Shown: piece by piece, positions 8,906 through 16,483 of the stretch | Layout: every line of letters begins with the position of its first letter | Numbering within the stretch: position 1 is the stretch's first letter | Origin: Verrucomicrobiota bacterium | GTDB taxonomy: Bacteria > Verrucomicrobiota > Verrucomicrobiia > Limisphaerales > UBA9464 | NCBI GenBank assembly: GCA_947454705.1 | Contig: CANGKZ010000035.1 | Location: 1-54,833 of the forward strand | Length of the DNA stretch: 54,833 nt | Direction of reading: 5' to 3' | Notes under the pieces: generated by a model | Told to the model about the DNA's origin: nothing | Databases searched by the model: none | What the model saw: the letters and a program-made list of their open reading frames with translations, nothing else | Program-made: the position numbers and the translations under genes

Positions 8906-11900
8906 ATGCGAGCCCAGTCCAGTCCTCGAATTCCCTCCGCCCTGCGCGCCGCAGCGGTGTGGGTGGTCGCCTCCGCCTGGGGGGCCACCGTCGCCTCGGC
9001 CGCGCCCCGCGTGGATTTCAACCGCGACGTGCGCCCGGTGCTGTCCGACAATTGCTTCGCCTGCCACGGACCGGATTCGCAAAAGGTCAAAGGCGGGCTG
9101 CGCCTGGACGTGCGGGACAAGGCGGTCGCCCCGGCCAAGTCGGGCAAGAGCGCGCTGGTGCCGGGCAAGCCGGAGGAGAGTGAATTGGTGCGTCGACTGG
9201 ACACGACGGATGCCGATGACCACATGCCGCCGGCGGATTCGCACAAGACGATCACGCCGGCGCAGCGGGAGATGCTGGTTCGCTGGATCCGCGAGGGTGC
9301 GGAGTATCAGGGACATTGGGCGTATCAACCGTTGGTTCGTCCGGCCGCACCCGCGGGGCCCGCAGCCATCGATTTCCTGATCCAGAAGCGCCTGTCCACG
9401 ACGGGACTCAAGCCCGCGCCGGAGGCCGACCGCCGAACGCTTGCGCGTCGCTTGCACTGGGATTTGCTCGGGCTTCCGGCCACGGCCGAGCAGGTGGAGG
9501 AATTCGTCCGCGACAACGCCCCGGGGGCCTACGAACGGCTGGTGGAACGCCTGCTCGCTTCGCCGCACTACGGGGAGCGTATGGCCATTGGGTGGCTCGA
9601 TGTGGTGCGGTTTGCCGACACCATCGGGTACCATTCCGACACTCCGCGGAACATCTGGCCTTACCGCGACTACGTCATTCGTTCGTTCAATCGCAACAAG
9701 CCCTTCGACGTGTTCACGCGGGAGCAACTCGCGGGCGACCTGCTTCCGAACCCGGGAATCGAGCAGAAGGTGGGCTCCGCCTTCAATCGATTGCTGCTCA
9801 CCACCGAAGAGGGCGGCGCGCAGGCCAAGGATTATGAGTCGCGGTATCTCACCGATCGCGTGCGGGCCGTGGGGGCTGTCTGGATGGGGCAGACCATCGG
9901 ATGCGCGCAATGCCACGATCACAAGTTTGATCCGATCAGCACGCGCGACTTCTACTCGATGGGCGCATTCTTCGCCGATGTGAAGGAGACCATCATCGGA
10001 CGTCGCGAGGACGGCATGCTGGTGACCGACGAGGCGCAGGCGAAGGAATTGGAACACCGCCGGGCCGCACTCGCCTCGTTGGAACAACGGTTCGAAGGGC
10101 CGCTGCCGGAATTTGAGTCGGCGTACCAAAAATGGGAATCGCAGCTCACGCAGGCGGTGACCGGGGACCGTCGATGGACCACGGTGAAGCCGGAGTCGGC
10201 GGTGTCGGCCGGCGGGGCGACGTTGAAGATTCGCGACGATCGGTCGGTGCTGGCCTCGGGTTCGAAGCCGGACACAGACACCTACACGGTTCGGCTCGCG
10301 CGTTCGGCCGAGACGGCTTCGTTGACCGGCATTCGACTGGAAGTGCTGCCCGACGACTCGCTTCCTTCGAAGGGACCCGGCCGCGCCGGAAACGGGAATT
10401 TCGTGGTGACCGAAGTGGTGGCCCGATTGGAGAGCGCCGGCGGAGCCGCGCGTCCGCTGCATTTCCGCGGAGCCCGCGCCACGCATGAGCAGACCACTCT
10501 GGCGGAGAACAATCCGTACAAGGCCTGGACCGCGGCCTCGGCGATCGATGCCGATGCCAAGGGGACGAATCCCGGATGGGCGATCCTTCCCCACGTGGGC
10601 CGGACGCATCAGTTGCAGCTCGCACTCGATGGAGCGGTGGAGTGGAAGGCGGATGAGACCCTGGTGGTGGAGATTCAGCAGCGTCATGGCGACGGGCACC
10701 ATACCGTGGGGCGTTTCCGGTTGGCCGTGGCTTCGGATCCTGCGGCGGTGGAATCGGCCCCGGTGCTTCCGCCCGCGCCGGAACTCGCAGCCCTGGTTGC
10801 CAAGCCTGCGGATCAGCGGGATGCCGACCAACGCACGAAGTTGAAGAAGGCGTTTCGAGCCGAAGCGCCGGAGCTGGCGGCGTTGCGCGGGCAGGTGGAG
10901 TCGGCCCGGAAGTCGGTGACGGAATACGAAGGCACGATTCCGCGCTGCCTCATCACCGAACGGGGCGATCCCCGCACCGTGCGCGTGCTGCCGCGCGGCA
11001 ATTGGATGGTGGAAACCGGCGACGTGATGGAGCCCGCGCTTCCGGCAACGTTGAGCCGCGGATTCGCCAAGCCTTCGCGGCGGCTGACCCGGCTCGATCT
11101 AGCGGACTGGATCGTGTCCCCGGAAAACCCGCTCACCGCCCGCGTGGTGATGAACCGCATGTGGAAGCAGTTCTTCGGAATCGGGCTTTCGAAGGTGGTG
11201 GACGATCTCGGCGCGCAGGGCGAGACGCCGCTGCATCAGCCCGTGCTCGACTGGCTGGCCTGTGAGTTCCGCAGCAGCGGGTGGGATGTGAAGCACATGG
11301 TTCGCACGCTGGTGTTGAGCGAGGCGTACCGGCGTTCGTCGTCGGTTCCGCGCGAGGAGCTGGTGAAGGATCCCGACAACCGCGAACTGGCCCGGCAGGG
11401 ACGCTGGCGCGTGGAGGCGGAATTGGTGCGGGATCTCGCGCTGTCGTTCTCCGGAATGCTGGTGCCCGCAATCGGCGGACCGAGCGTGCTTCCGTATCAG
11501 CCGGATGGGTATTGGGAGAACCTGAATTTCCCGGTGCGGACCTATCCGGCCAGCGTCGGAGCGGATCAATATCGACGCGGCCTCTACACCTGGTGGCAGC
11601 GGTCGTACGTGCATCCGGCCATGCTGGCGTTTGATGCTCCGACGCGTGAGGAATGCGCTGCCGAACGTTCCCGCTCGAACATCCCGCAGCAGGCCCTCGT
11701 GCTGCTGAATGATCCTTCATACGTCGAAGCCGCCCGCGCGCTCGCGGTGCGCATCCTGCGTGAAGCGCCGAAGTCAGACGATCAACGTCTCGATTGGGCG
11801 TGGCGGCTTGCCCTTGCGCGTCATGCAGCACCGGATGAGCTGATGACACTGCGCGGGCTGTTGGAAAAACAATCGGCCGAGTACCGGAATGATCCGGGAG

Positions 11901-12028
11901 CGGTGAAGGCCTATCTCAGCACGGGCGTGTCTCCCGCGCCGGCGGATCTGGACCCGGCGGAACTCGCTGCGTGGACCGACATCGCGCGTGCGATCCTCAA
12001 CCTGCACGAGACGATCACCCGGTCTTGA
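8906..12028 (+). CDS. PSCyt1-DUF1549-DUF1553 planctomycete cytochrome c protein
   Basis: A 1040-residue exported protein that pairs with the downstream DUF1501 gene. Order: signal peptide (1-32), PSCyt1 heme domain with CFACHGPD (C50-H54), DUF1549 with GCAQCHDHKFDP (C333-H337), a central galactose-binding-like insert (about 440-620), and DUF1553 from about 720 (NPLTARVVMNRMWKQFFG, then RSNIPQQALVLLNDP near 930). Unlike the neighbouring paralogue at 6068-8746, it has the full PSCyt1 module. The ATG at 8906 gives a good signal peptide; the frame upstream to 8783 is low complexity. The 159-bp divergent spacer to the minus-strand paralogue should hold both promoters. Enzyme activity unknown. Confidence 0.93.
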   Translation: MRAQSSPRIPSALRAAAVWVVASAWGATVASAAPRVDFNRDVRPVLSDNCFACHGPDSQKVKGGLRLDVRDKAVAPAKSGKSALVPGKPEESELVRRLDTTDADDHMPPADSHKTITPAQREMLVRWIREGAEYQGHWAYQPLVRPAAPAGPAAIDFLIQKRLSTTGLKPAPEADRRTLARRLHWDLLGLPATAEQVEEFVRDNAPGAYERLVERLLASPHYGERMAIGWLDVVRFADTIGYHSDTPRNIWPYRDYVIRSFNRNKPFDVFTREQLAGDLLPNPGIEQKVGSAFNRLLLTTEEGGAQAKDYESRYLTDRVRAVGAVWMGQTIGCAQCHDHKFDPISTRDFYSMGAFFADVKETIIGRREDGMLVTDEAQAKELEHRRAALASLEQRFEGPLPEFESAYQKWESQLTQAVTGDRRWTTVKPESAVSAGGATLKIRDDRSVLASGSKPDTDTYTVRLARSAETASLTGIRLEVLPDDSLPSKGPGRAGNGNFVVTEVVARLESAGGAARPLHFRGARATHEQTTLAENNPYKAWTAASAIDADAKGTNPGWAILPHVGRTHQLQLALDGAVEWKADETLVVEIQQRHGDGHHTVGRFRLAVASDPAAVESAPVLPPAPELAALVAKPADQRDADQRTKLKKAFRAEAPELAALRGQVESARKSVTEYEGTIPRCLITERGDPRTVRVLPRGNWMVETGDVMEPALPATLSRGFAKPSRRLTRLDLADWIVSPENPLTARVVMNRMWKQFFGIGLSKVVDDLGAQGETPLHQPVLDWLACEFRSSGWDVKHMVRTLVLSEAYRRSSSVPREELVKDPDNRELARQGRWRVEAELVRDLALSFSGMLVPAIGGPSVLPYQPDGYWENLNFPVRTYPASVGADQYRRGLYTWWQRSYVHPAMLAFDAPTREECAAERSRSNIPQQALVLLNDPSYVEAARALAVRILREAPKSDDQRLDWAWRLALARHAAPDELMTLRGLLEKQSAEYRNDPGAVKAYLSTGVSPAPADLDPAELAAWTDIARAILNLHETITRS

Positions 12029-12125
12029 ACGGAGTCCAAAGTTGAAAGCCCAAAGCCCAAAGTCGATGGCTTCCAGTTTGAAGTTTTAATTCAGCATTTT
12101 TCATCTTTCGTCCGCTTTTTGTCTT

Positions 12126-13583
12126 ATGTCGCCTTTTGAAGAGATCCGCCAATTCCGGGGCCAGCAGCAAACGCGTCGCGTGTTTCTCGGGCGCGCCTCG
12201 CAGGGCCTTGGCGCGCTGGCATTGGCTTCGTTGTTGAAGCCCGGGTTGCTGGGCTCTGCCTCCGCGGCCACCGGTCCGGCGAAGGATCGCTGGCCCGGCG
12301 TGGTCCGGCCGCTGCACTTCCCGGCCAGGGCCAAGCGCGTGATCTGGCTCACCCAGGCGGGCGGACCGTCGCATCTCGAAACCTTCGACCCGAAGCCCAA
12401 GCTCGCGGCCATGCACGGGCAGCCGATGCCGGAGTCATTCACGAAGGGAAAACAGATCGCGCAGCTGCAGGGACAGAAGCTCACGTGCTTTGGTCCGCAG
12501 GTGAAATTCCAGCGGTTCGGCAAGGCGGGAACGGAAATCAGCGACCTCTTTCCGCAGATCGGATCGGTGCTCGACCGCATCTGCATGATTCGTTCGATGA
12601 CCAGTGAGGCGATCAATCATGATCCGGCCCACATGTTCATGAACACCGGATCCCAGATCGCGGGTCGGCCATCGATGGGCGCATGGCTCACCTACGGGCT
12701 CGGTTCGGAATCCGAGGATCTGCCGGGATTCGTGGTGCTCACCTCGCTGGGGCGGGGCGGACAGAATCAGCCGATCGCCGCACGCCAGTGGGCCGCGGGG
12801 TTCCTGCCCAGCCGATTCCAGGGCGTGCACCTGCGCGGCAAGGGCGATCCGGTGTTGTACCTCGGGAACCCGCCGGGCGTGACGCGGGATCGTCAGCACC
12901 GCGTGGTGGAGACGATCAACCAATTGAATGCGCGTCATGATTCCGTGGTGGATGATCCGGAGATCTCCACGCGCATCGCGCAATACGAGATGGCGTTCCA
13001 AATGCAGGCGAGTGTTCCAGAATTGATGGACGTCTCGAAGGAGCCGGTTCGCGTGCTGGAGCAGTACGGATGCAAACCCGGAGACGGATCCTTTGCGTCG
13101 AACTGCCTTCTGGCGCGTCGTCTCGCCGAGCGCGGCGTGCGATTCATTCAGTTGTATCACAAGGATTGGGACCACCACGGCGGGGTGAAGGAAGGCGTGG
13201 CGTTGAAGGCCCAGGAAGTGGATCGCGCCTGCATGGCGTTGATCACCGACCTGGAGCAGCGCGACATGCTCAAGGACACGCTGATCGTCTGGGCCGGCGA
13301 GTTTGGTCGCACGCCGATGAGCCAGGGCGACGGCCGGGACCATCACAACGCCGGCTTCACGGTCTGGATGGCTGGCGGCGGAGTCCGTGCCGGAACGGTG
13401 TATGGAGCGACGGATGAACTGGGCTATTCCGCGGTCGAGAATCCGATCGATGTCCACGATCTCCACGCGACCATGCTGCGGGCTCTCGGCATCGAGCACA
13501 CGCGTCTCGCGGTGAAGTTCCAGGGCCTCGATGCGCGCCTCACCGGAATCGCGGGGAAGGTGATCCCGGAGCTTTTGGCGTAG
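12126..13583 (+). CDS. DUF1501 domain protein (second copy)
   Basis: A 485-residue DUF1501 member following the PSCyt1-DUF1549-DUF1553 gene by 97 bp. The N-terminus has a Tat-like motif (TRRVFLGRASQG) and hydrophobic stretch ending in SAASA-type residues. Shared family blocks are KRVIWLTQAGGPSHLETFD, FQMQASVPELMDVS, ASNCLLARRLAERGVRFIQ, and WAGEFGRTPMSQGDGRDHH, which carries the probable metal-ligand His/Asp set. The ATG is preceded by a T/C-rich leader and no Shine-Dalgarno sequence. It is clearly paralogous to the protein at 4348-5826, though diverged. Likely periplasmic or surface role together with its cytochrome partner; activity unproven. Confidence 0.92.
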   Translation: MSPFEEIRQFRGQQQTRRVFLGRASQGLGALALASLLKPGLLGSASAATGPAKDRWPGVVRPLHFPARAKRVIWLTQAGGPSHLETFDPKPKLAAMHGQPMPESFTKGKQIAQLQGQKLTCFGPQVKFQRFGKAGTEISDLFPQIGSVLDRICMIRSMTSEAINHDPAHMFMNTGSQIAGRPSMGAWLTYGLGSESEDLPGFVVLTSLGRGGQNQPIAARQWAAGFLPSRFQGVHLRGKGDPVLYLGNPPGVTRDRQHRVVETINQLNARHDSVVDDPEISTRIAQYEMAFQMQASVPELMDVSKEPVRVLEQYGCKPGDGSFASNCLLARRLAERGVRFIQLYHKDWDHHGGVKEGVALKAQEVDRACMALITDLEQRDMLKDTLIVWAGEFGRTPMSQGDGRDHHNAGFTVWMAGGGVRAGTVYGATDELGYSAVENPIDVHDLHATMLRALGIEHTRLAVKFQGLDARLTGIAGKVIPELLA

Positions 13584-13600
13584 AGGCCGCAACAGCGGCG

Positions 13601-13632
13601 GTTGAAGGGTTGAAAAGTTGAAGCGTTGAAGG
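13601..13632 (+). repeat. GTTGAARN octamer tandem array
   Basis: Four consecutive 8-base units (GTTGAAGG, GTTGAAAA, GTTGAAGC, GTTGAAGG). Related arrays occur at 47262-47297 and 47624-47650, and in inverse orientation at 13811-13847. Confidence 0.8.
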
Positions 13633-13650
13633 GGAGTGCTGTGCTCTGCT

Positions 13651-13846
13651 GACTCGTATGGAGTGCCGCGTTTACGCGGCTCTGCTGTTGGACGCGGGGC
13701 CATCGAGCGGTTGGAAATCAACCCGCTGCATCCCTCGGGACGCGCCTCCCCGAACCGTCTGAAGACGGGACTCCAAACGAGTGAGTAAACCCTCGCAGCA
13801 GCGTCGAATTCCCCTTCAACCCTTCAACTTTTTTACCCCTTCAACT
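13651..13846 (+). repeat. About 197-bp dispersed element, copy 1
   Basis: Nearly identical to the reverse complement of 47262-47459. It contains two small palindromes, GCCGCG-TTTA-CGCGGC (13665-13680) and CCGTCT-GA-AGACGG (13755-13768), and ends in inverse GTTGAAGG octamers. No reading frame is conserved between the copies in a way that suggests a protein. Confidence 0.85.
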
Positions 13847-13888
13847 TCCGCTTCCAAGTCACACGCTTACCCAACTGCAAACGGAGTT

Positions 13889-15565
13889 CTACCGCTCCCG
13901 AAGCAGGTGGTAGGTGTGGCAGGTGGAGCAGTTCGACGGGCCGCCGCCGCCGGGACGGTGGCAGGTGACGCAGGTGGTTTGGGACGGGAGATTGATGTCA
14001 CCCGCGGCGTGGCTGGTGCGAACACCGTGGCAGCTTTCGCAGTCCTGCTGGGAGTGTCGCGCGTGGTTGAAGCGGCCTTTGAGCATCCATCGATCCGGCA
14101 TCACCGGGTGGGTTACCACGGCGAGGCGTTCGCGATCGGGCGTGACTTCATGGCAATACGCGCATCCGGCGTAGTGCGCGCGACGTTCGGCGCTCAGGCT
14201 GGGTTGCTCGCGTCGGGGATCGGTGGTGAAGACGACGAGCTTCTCCAGGTTTTCTCCGCTGCCGAAGGTCTGCCTCATTCTTGAGACGTTCTCGCGCGTG
14301 AAGGCATCGAGCTCGGCCTTGCGGGCTGGTTTCCCCTGCGATGCGAGTTCGCGGCTCCGCAGATCCGCATACGCTGCGGGAAGCCCGCGCAGCATGCCCC
14401 GGACGGCGGCGACATCGCCGTGCGGGAGTTTCAATTCTGGATGAACCGGATCGAACTGGAGGTCGTGACACGAGGCGCAATGGACGGCGTAACGAACCGG
14501 CGTCATTCCAACGCCGGTGGCATTGGGCGTGTGGCAATCGGAACAGGCGAGGGCCTTGCCGCCCAGGCGCACGGTGTCGCCGAGGTGGAGAGCGTGATCA
14601 AATTTGAGCGAATTGGGATCCTTCAATCCCGCGGTGCGGACCCCGAACTCGGGATGTCCCTCCCAGAAGGCGGTGAAGAGATTGGTGCGTCCTCCAGGTG
14701 GGCGAGGGGTGCGGAACACGACCTGTCCGGCGGGGACCGGTGGATCGAATTGAATCGAGGGGATGGTGCGTCCGCGCTCGGAGGAAGCAGCCATGACCGC
14801 GGCATCGGCATGGCAGTGGGCGCATTCGAGGTCCGACGGCGTGGGCATGCGCAGTCCGCGATGTTCGCGGTGACAGACGGAGCAGGAGTGGGCTTCCACC
14901 ACGTTGGGTTGGTGGAGTTCGTGTCGGTCGTGGCAGATGGCGCACGATTCGCGATCGATCGCGGTCATCGGCGTCACGCCCGGTTGGACGCGACGGAATT
15001 GATGCCGGCTGAGCATCCCGGGATTGGCGTCCATCGCGGTCTGCACCCAGGCCGAGAGGCTGGTGTTCGCCGCCTCGTGGCAGGCACCGCATTCATTGGC
15101 CGCCTGGAGATTTTGCGAAGCGAGGCGTCCAAAGGCCGCACCCTGATGCGGCTGCGAGACGGTGGCGGGGGTGATGAATTTCCATCGCCACGATCCGCCG
15201 AGGGCCAGCAGCAGAACTGCGATGGAGAGGGCGACGACTCCGAGCGTCACGCGTCCGCGGATATTGCGAAGGCTTCGCTGTGGGGCGCAGACGATTCCCG
15301 GGCATCCGCACGCCCCGGTGGGCGACGGGCCATCGGCACACGGTCCGCCGTGCTCCTTGGGGCGGGTGCATTTCCAACGGCCCTTTTCTTCCCCTGCGAC
15401 TTTCTCCAGAACCGGCTGGCAGTCCGGCGCGGCGGGGCAACCGCCCGATGGCGTGGGGCCGGAGCGGCACGGCTTGCCCTGGCAGGCATGTCCACACACC
15501 CAACCGTCGTTCGGACGCACGTAGGGCGTGCGCTCGGGACCGGACGATGGGGAAGGGGAAGACAT
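13889..15565 (-). CDS. Membrane-anchored decaheme cytochrome c with Cys-rich N-domain
   Basis: A 558-residue predicted inner-membrane cytochrome. Residues 1-100 are cytoplasmic by prediction and carry ten cysteines (24, 28, 33, 43, 49, 66, 76, 86, 88, 93) in two similar blocks, GKPCRSGPTPSGGC and GGPCADGPSPTGAC. One membrane helix follows (about 106-124). The periplasmic part has ten CxxCH motifs: CGACH, CAICH, CSVCH, CAHCH, CSDCH, CASCH, CAYCH, CESCH, CVTCH, CSTCH. It is the last gene of a redox operon, 80 bp after the cytochrome b gene. Likely role: accepting electrons from the membrane module and passing them into the periplasm. The Cys-rich domain may bind zinc or an Fe-S cluster; that is inference. 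Confidence 0.92.
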   Translation of the reverse strand: MSSPSPSSGPERTPYVRPNDGWVCGHACQGKPCRSGPTPSGGCPAAPDCQPVLEKVAGEEKGRWKCTRPKEHGGPCADGPSPTGACGCPGIVCAPQRSLRNIRGRVTLGVVALSIAVLLLALGGSWRWKFITPATVSQPHQGAAFGRLASQNLQAANECGACHEAANTSLSAWVQTAMDANPGMLSRHQFRRVQPGVTPMTAIDRESCAICHDRHELHQPNVVEAHSCSVCHREHRGLRMPTPSDLECAHCHADAAVMAASSERGRTIPSIQFDPPVPAGQVVFRTPRPPGGRTNLFTAFWEGHPEFGVRTAGLKDPNSLKFDHALHLGDTVRLGGKALACSDCHTPNATGVGMTPVRYAVHCASCHDLQFDPVHPELKLPHGDVAAVRGMLRGLPAAYADLRSRELASQGKPARKAELDAFTRENVSRMRQTFGSGENLEKLVVFTTDPRREQPSLSAERRAHYAGCAYCHEVTPDRERLAVVTHPVMPDRWMLKGRFNHARHSQQDCESCHGVRTSHAAGDINLPSQTTCVTCHRPGGGGPSNCSTCHTYHLLRER

Positions 15566-15575
15566 GGGCGGGGGG

Positions 15576-15609
15576 CCAATTAGAAATTAAAAATTAAAAA
15601 TTAAAAATG
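15576..15609 (-). repeat. A/T-rich AATTTTTAATT block before a start codon
   Basis: On the minus strand this reads CATTTTTAATTTTTAATTT and ends AATTGG about 10 bases before the decaheme ATG. Similar blocks precede the genes at 47835 (47751-47771) and 50072 (50025-50059), always oriented towards the start codon. In a GC-rich genome this could be a promoter or leader element. Confidence 0.6.
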
Positions 15610-15645
15610 AGGGAGCGGGGTGACTTGGTGCGTTGGACTTTGGAC

Positions 15646-16476
15646 TTACTTCGTTCCGACTCCGGCCGAGAATCCGAAGACGAGGACGATGTGAAACGCG
15701 GTGAACACAAGGAGGCTGTAGGTGAGCGGAATGTGGACGAACAGCCAGAGTCTCAGGCTGAGTTGAAGGGCGTGTTGTTCGTCGATGCTGTCCTTGCGTC
15801 GGACGAGCAGAACGAGTTCATCGAGGACTTTTTTCTGGTCGGCGTTGAGGAAGCGCTGGAGGTCTTCGAGTTTGTCGAGGAGACGCCGGGCGGTCCGATG
15901 CGTTCCCACCCAGTGCTGCCACAGGCTGCCGGGATCGACGAAATATCCGGCGAGGTGAAGATTGTAGAAATCGGCGATGGCCGCGGATTGCGTGGACACC
16001 ACGGAATCGAGCGCAAGCTGCTCGGCACGTTCCGCGAGTTGGCGTCGGACGATCGGAATGCGTTCGAACACCACTTCATCGCCGCACGCGGTGAGGCGGC
16101 GGGGCACCACACGCGACCAGAACAATCCGAGCACTCCGCTGAGAGCCACCGCGGTGTAGAGGACGGCAAGAATCCCTTCAAACCAGCCCGAGGGCCAGCG
16201 CCACCCGGTGTGGACCATGAACAGTCCGACCGAGAAATAGCCCACGTAGGCGTGGAGCTGGAGCCAGGTGCGGGAGTTGCCCAGCGGGAGGAAGGGGAGC
16301 TTTTTGCGCGCGTTGTACGCGGTGAGAAAGAGGCAGACGGCCAGCAGGGCCCATCCGGTGAGGGCCGCCATGTGGCGCAGCGAAGGGGCCAGCTGCGCGT
16401 GTCCAAACACCAACGCCACCAGGGCGGCGATCAGCAGGATGAGGCCGGCGAAGCGGCGTTGGACGAAGGGGCGCAT
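15646..16476 (-). CDS. Membrane cytochrome b-like protein, diheme pattern
   Basis: A 276-residue integral membrane protein with about five hydrophobic segments (10-28, 36-55, 75-92, 100-120, 242-270). Two helices each carry a pair of histidines 14 residues apart: H75/H89 (HAYVGYFSVGLFMVH) and H248/H262 (HIPLTYSLLVFTAFH). This spacing is what is expected for two stacked b-type hemes bridging helices, as in diheme cytochrome b subunits of membrane oxidoreductases. A soluble loop (about 125-240) separates the helix pairs. It starts 7 bp after the Fe-S gene, so it is co-transcribed. Probable job: moving electrons between the cytoplasmic Fe-S protein or quinone pool and the decaheme cytochrome. 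Exact family not recognised. Confidence 0.8.
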   Translation of the reverse strand: MRPFVQRRFAGLILLIAALVALVFGHAQLAPSLRHMAALTGWALLAVCLFLTAYNARKKLPFLPLGNSRTWLQLHAYVGYFSVGLFMVHTGWRWPSGWFEGILAVLYTAVALSGVLGLFWSRVVPRRLTACGDEVVFERIPIVRRQLAERAEQLALDSVVSTQSAAIADFYNLHLAGYFVDPGSLWQHWVGTHRTARRLLDKLEDLQRFLNADQKKVLDELVLLVRRKDSIDEQHALQLSLRLWLFVHIPLTYSLLVFTAFHIVLVFGFSAGVGTK

Positions 16477-16483
16477 CAGCGGG

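Larger units (their letters stand above)
13584..13888. other. Repeat-filled spacer between convergent genes
   Basis: No gene. The spacer holds an octamer array (13601-13632) and copy 1 of the about 197-bp inverted dispersed element (13651-13846). The spacer ends in inverted octamers, so its two edges are themselves complementary. Confidence 0.7.

Noticed and set aside
6068-10831. 1587-codon open frame on the minus strand
   Set aside because: The part beyond 8746 is antisense to the clear PSCyt1-DUF1549-DUF1553 gene and reads as Arg/Gly/His-rich shadow. Long antisense frames are common here because of GC-rich third positions.
13584-13888. Insertion sequence or transposase remnant
   Set aside because: The dispersed element has palindromes but no long terminal inverted repeats, target duplication or transposase reading frame that I can see.
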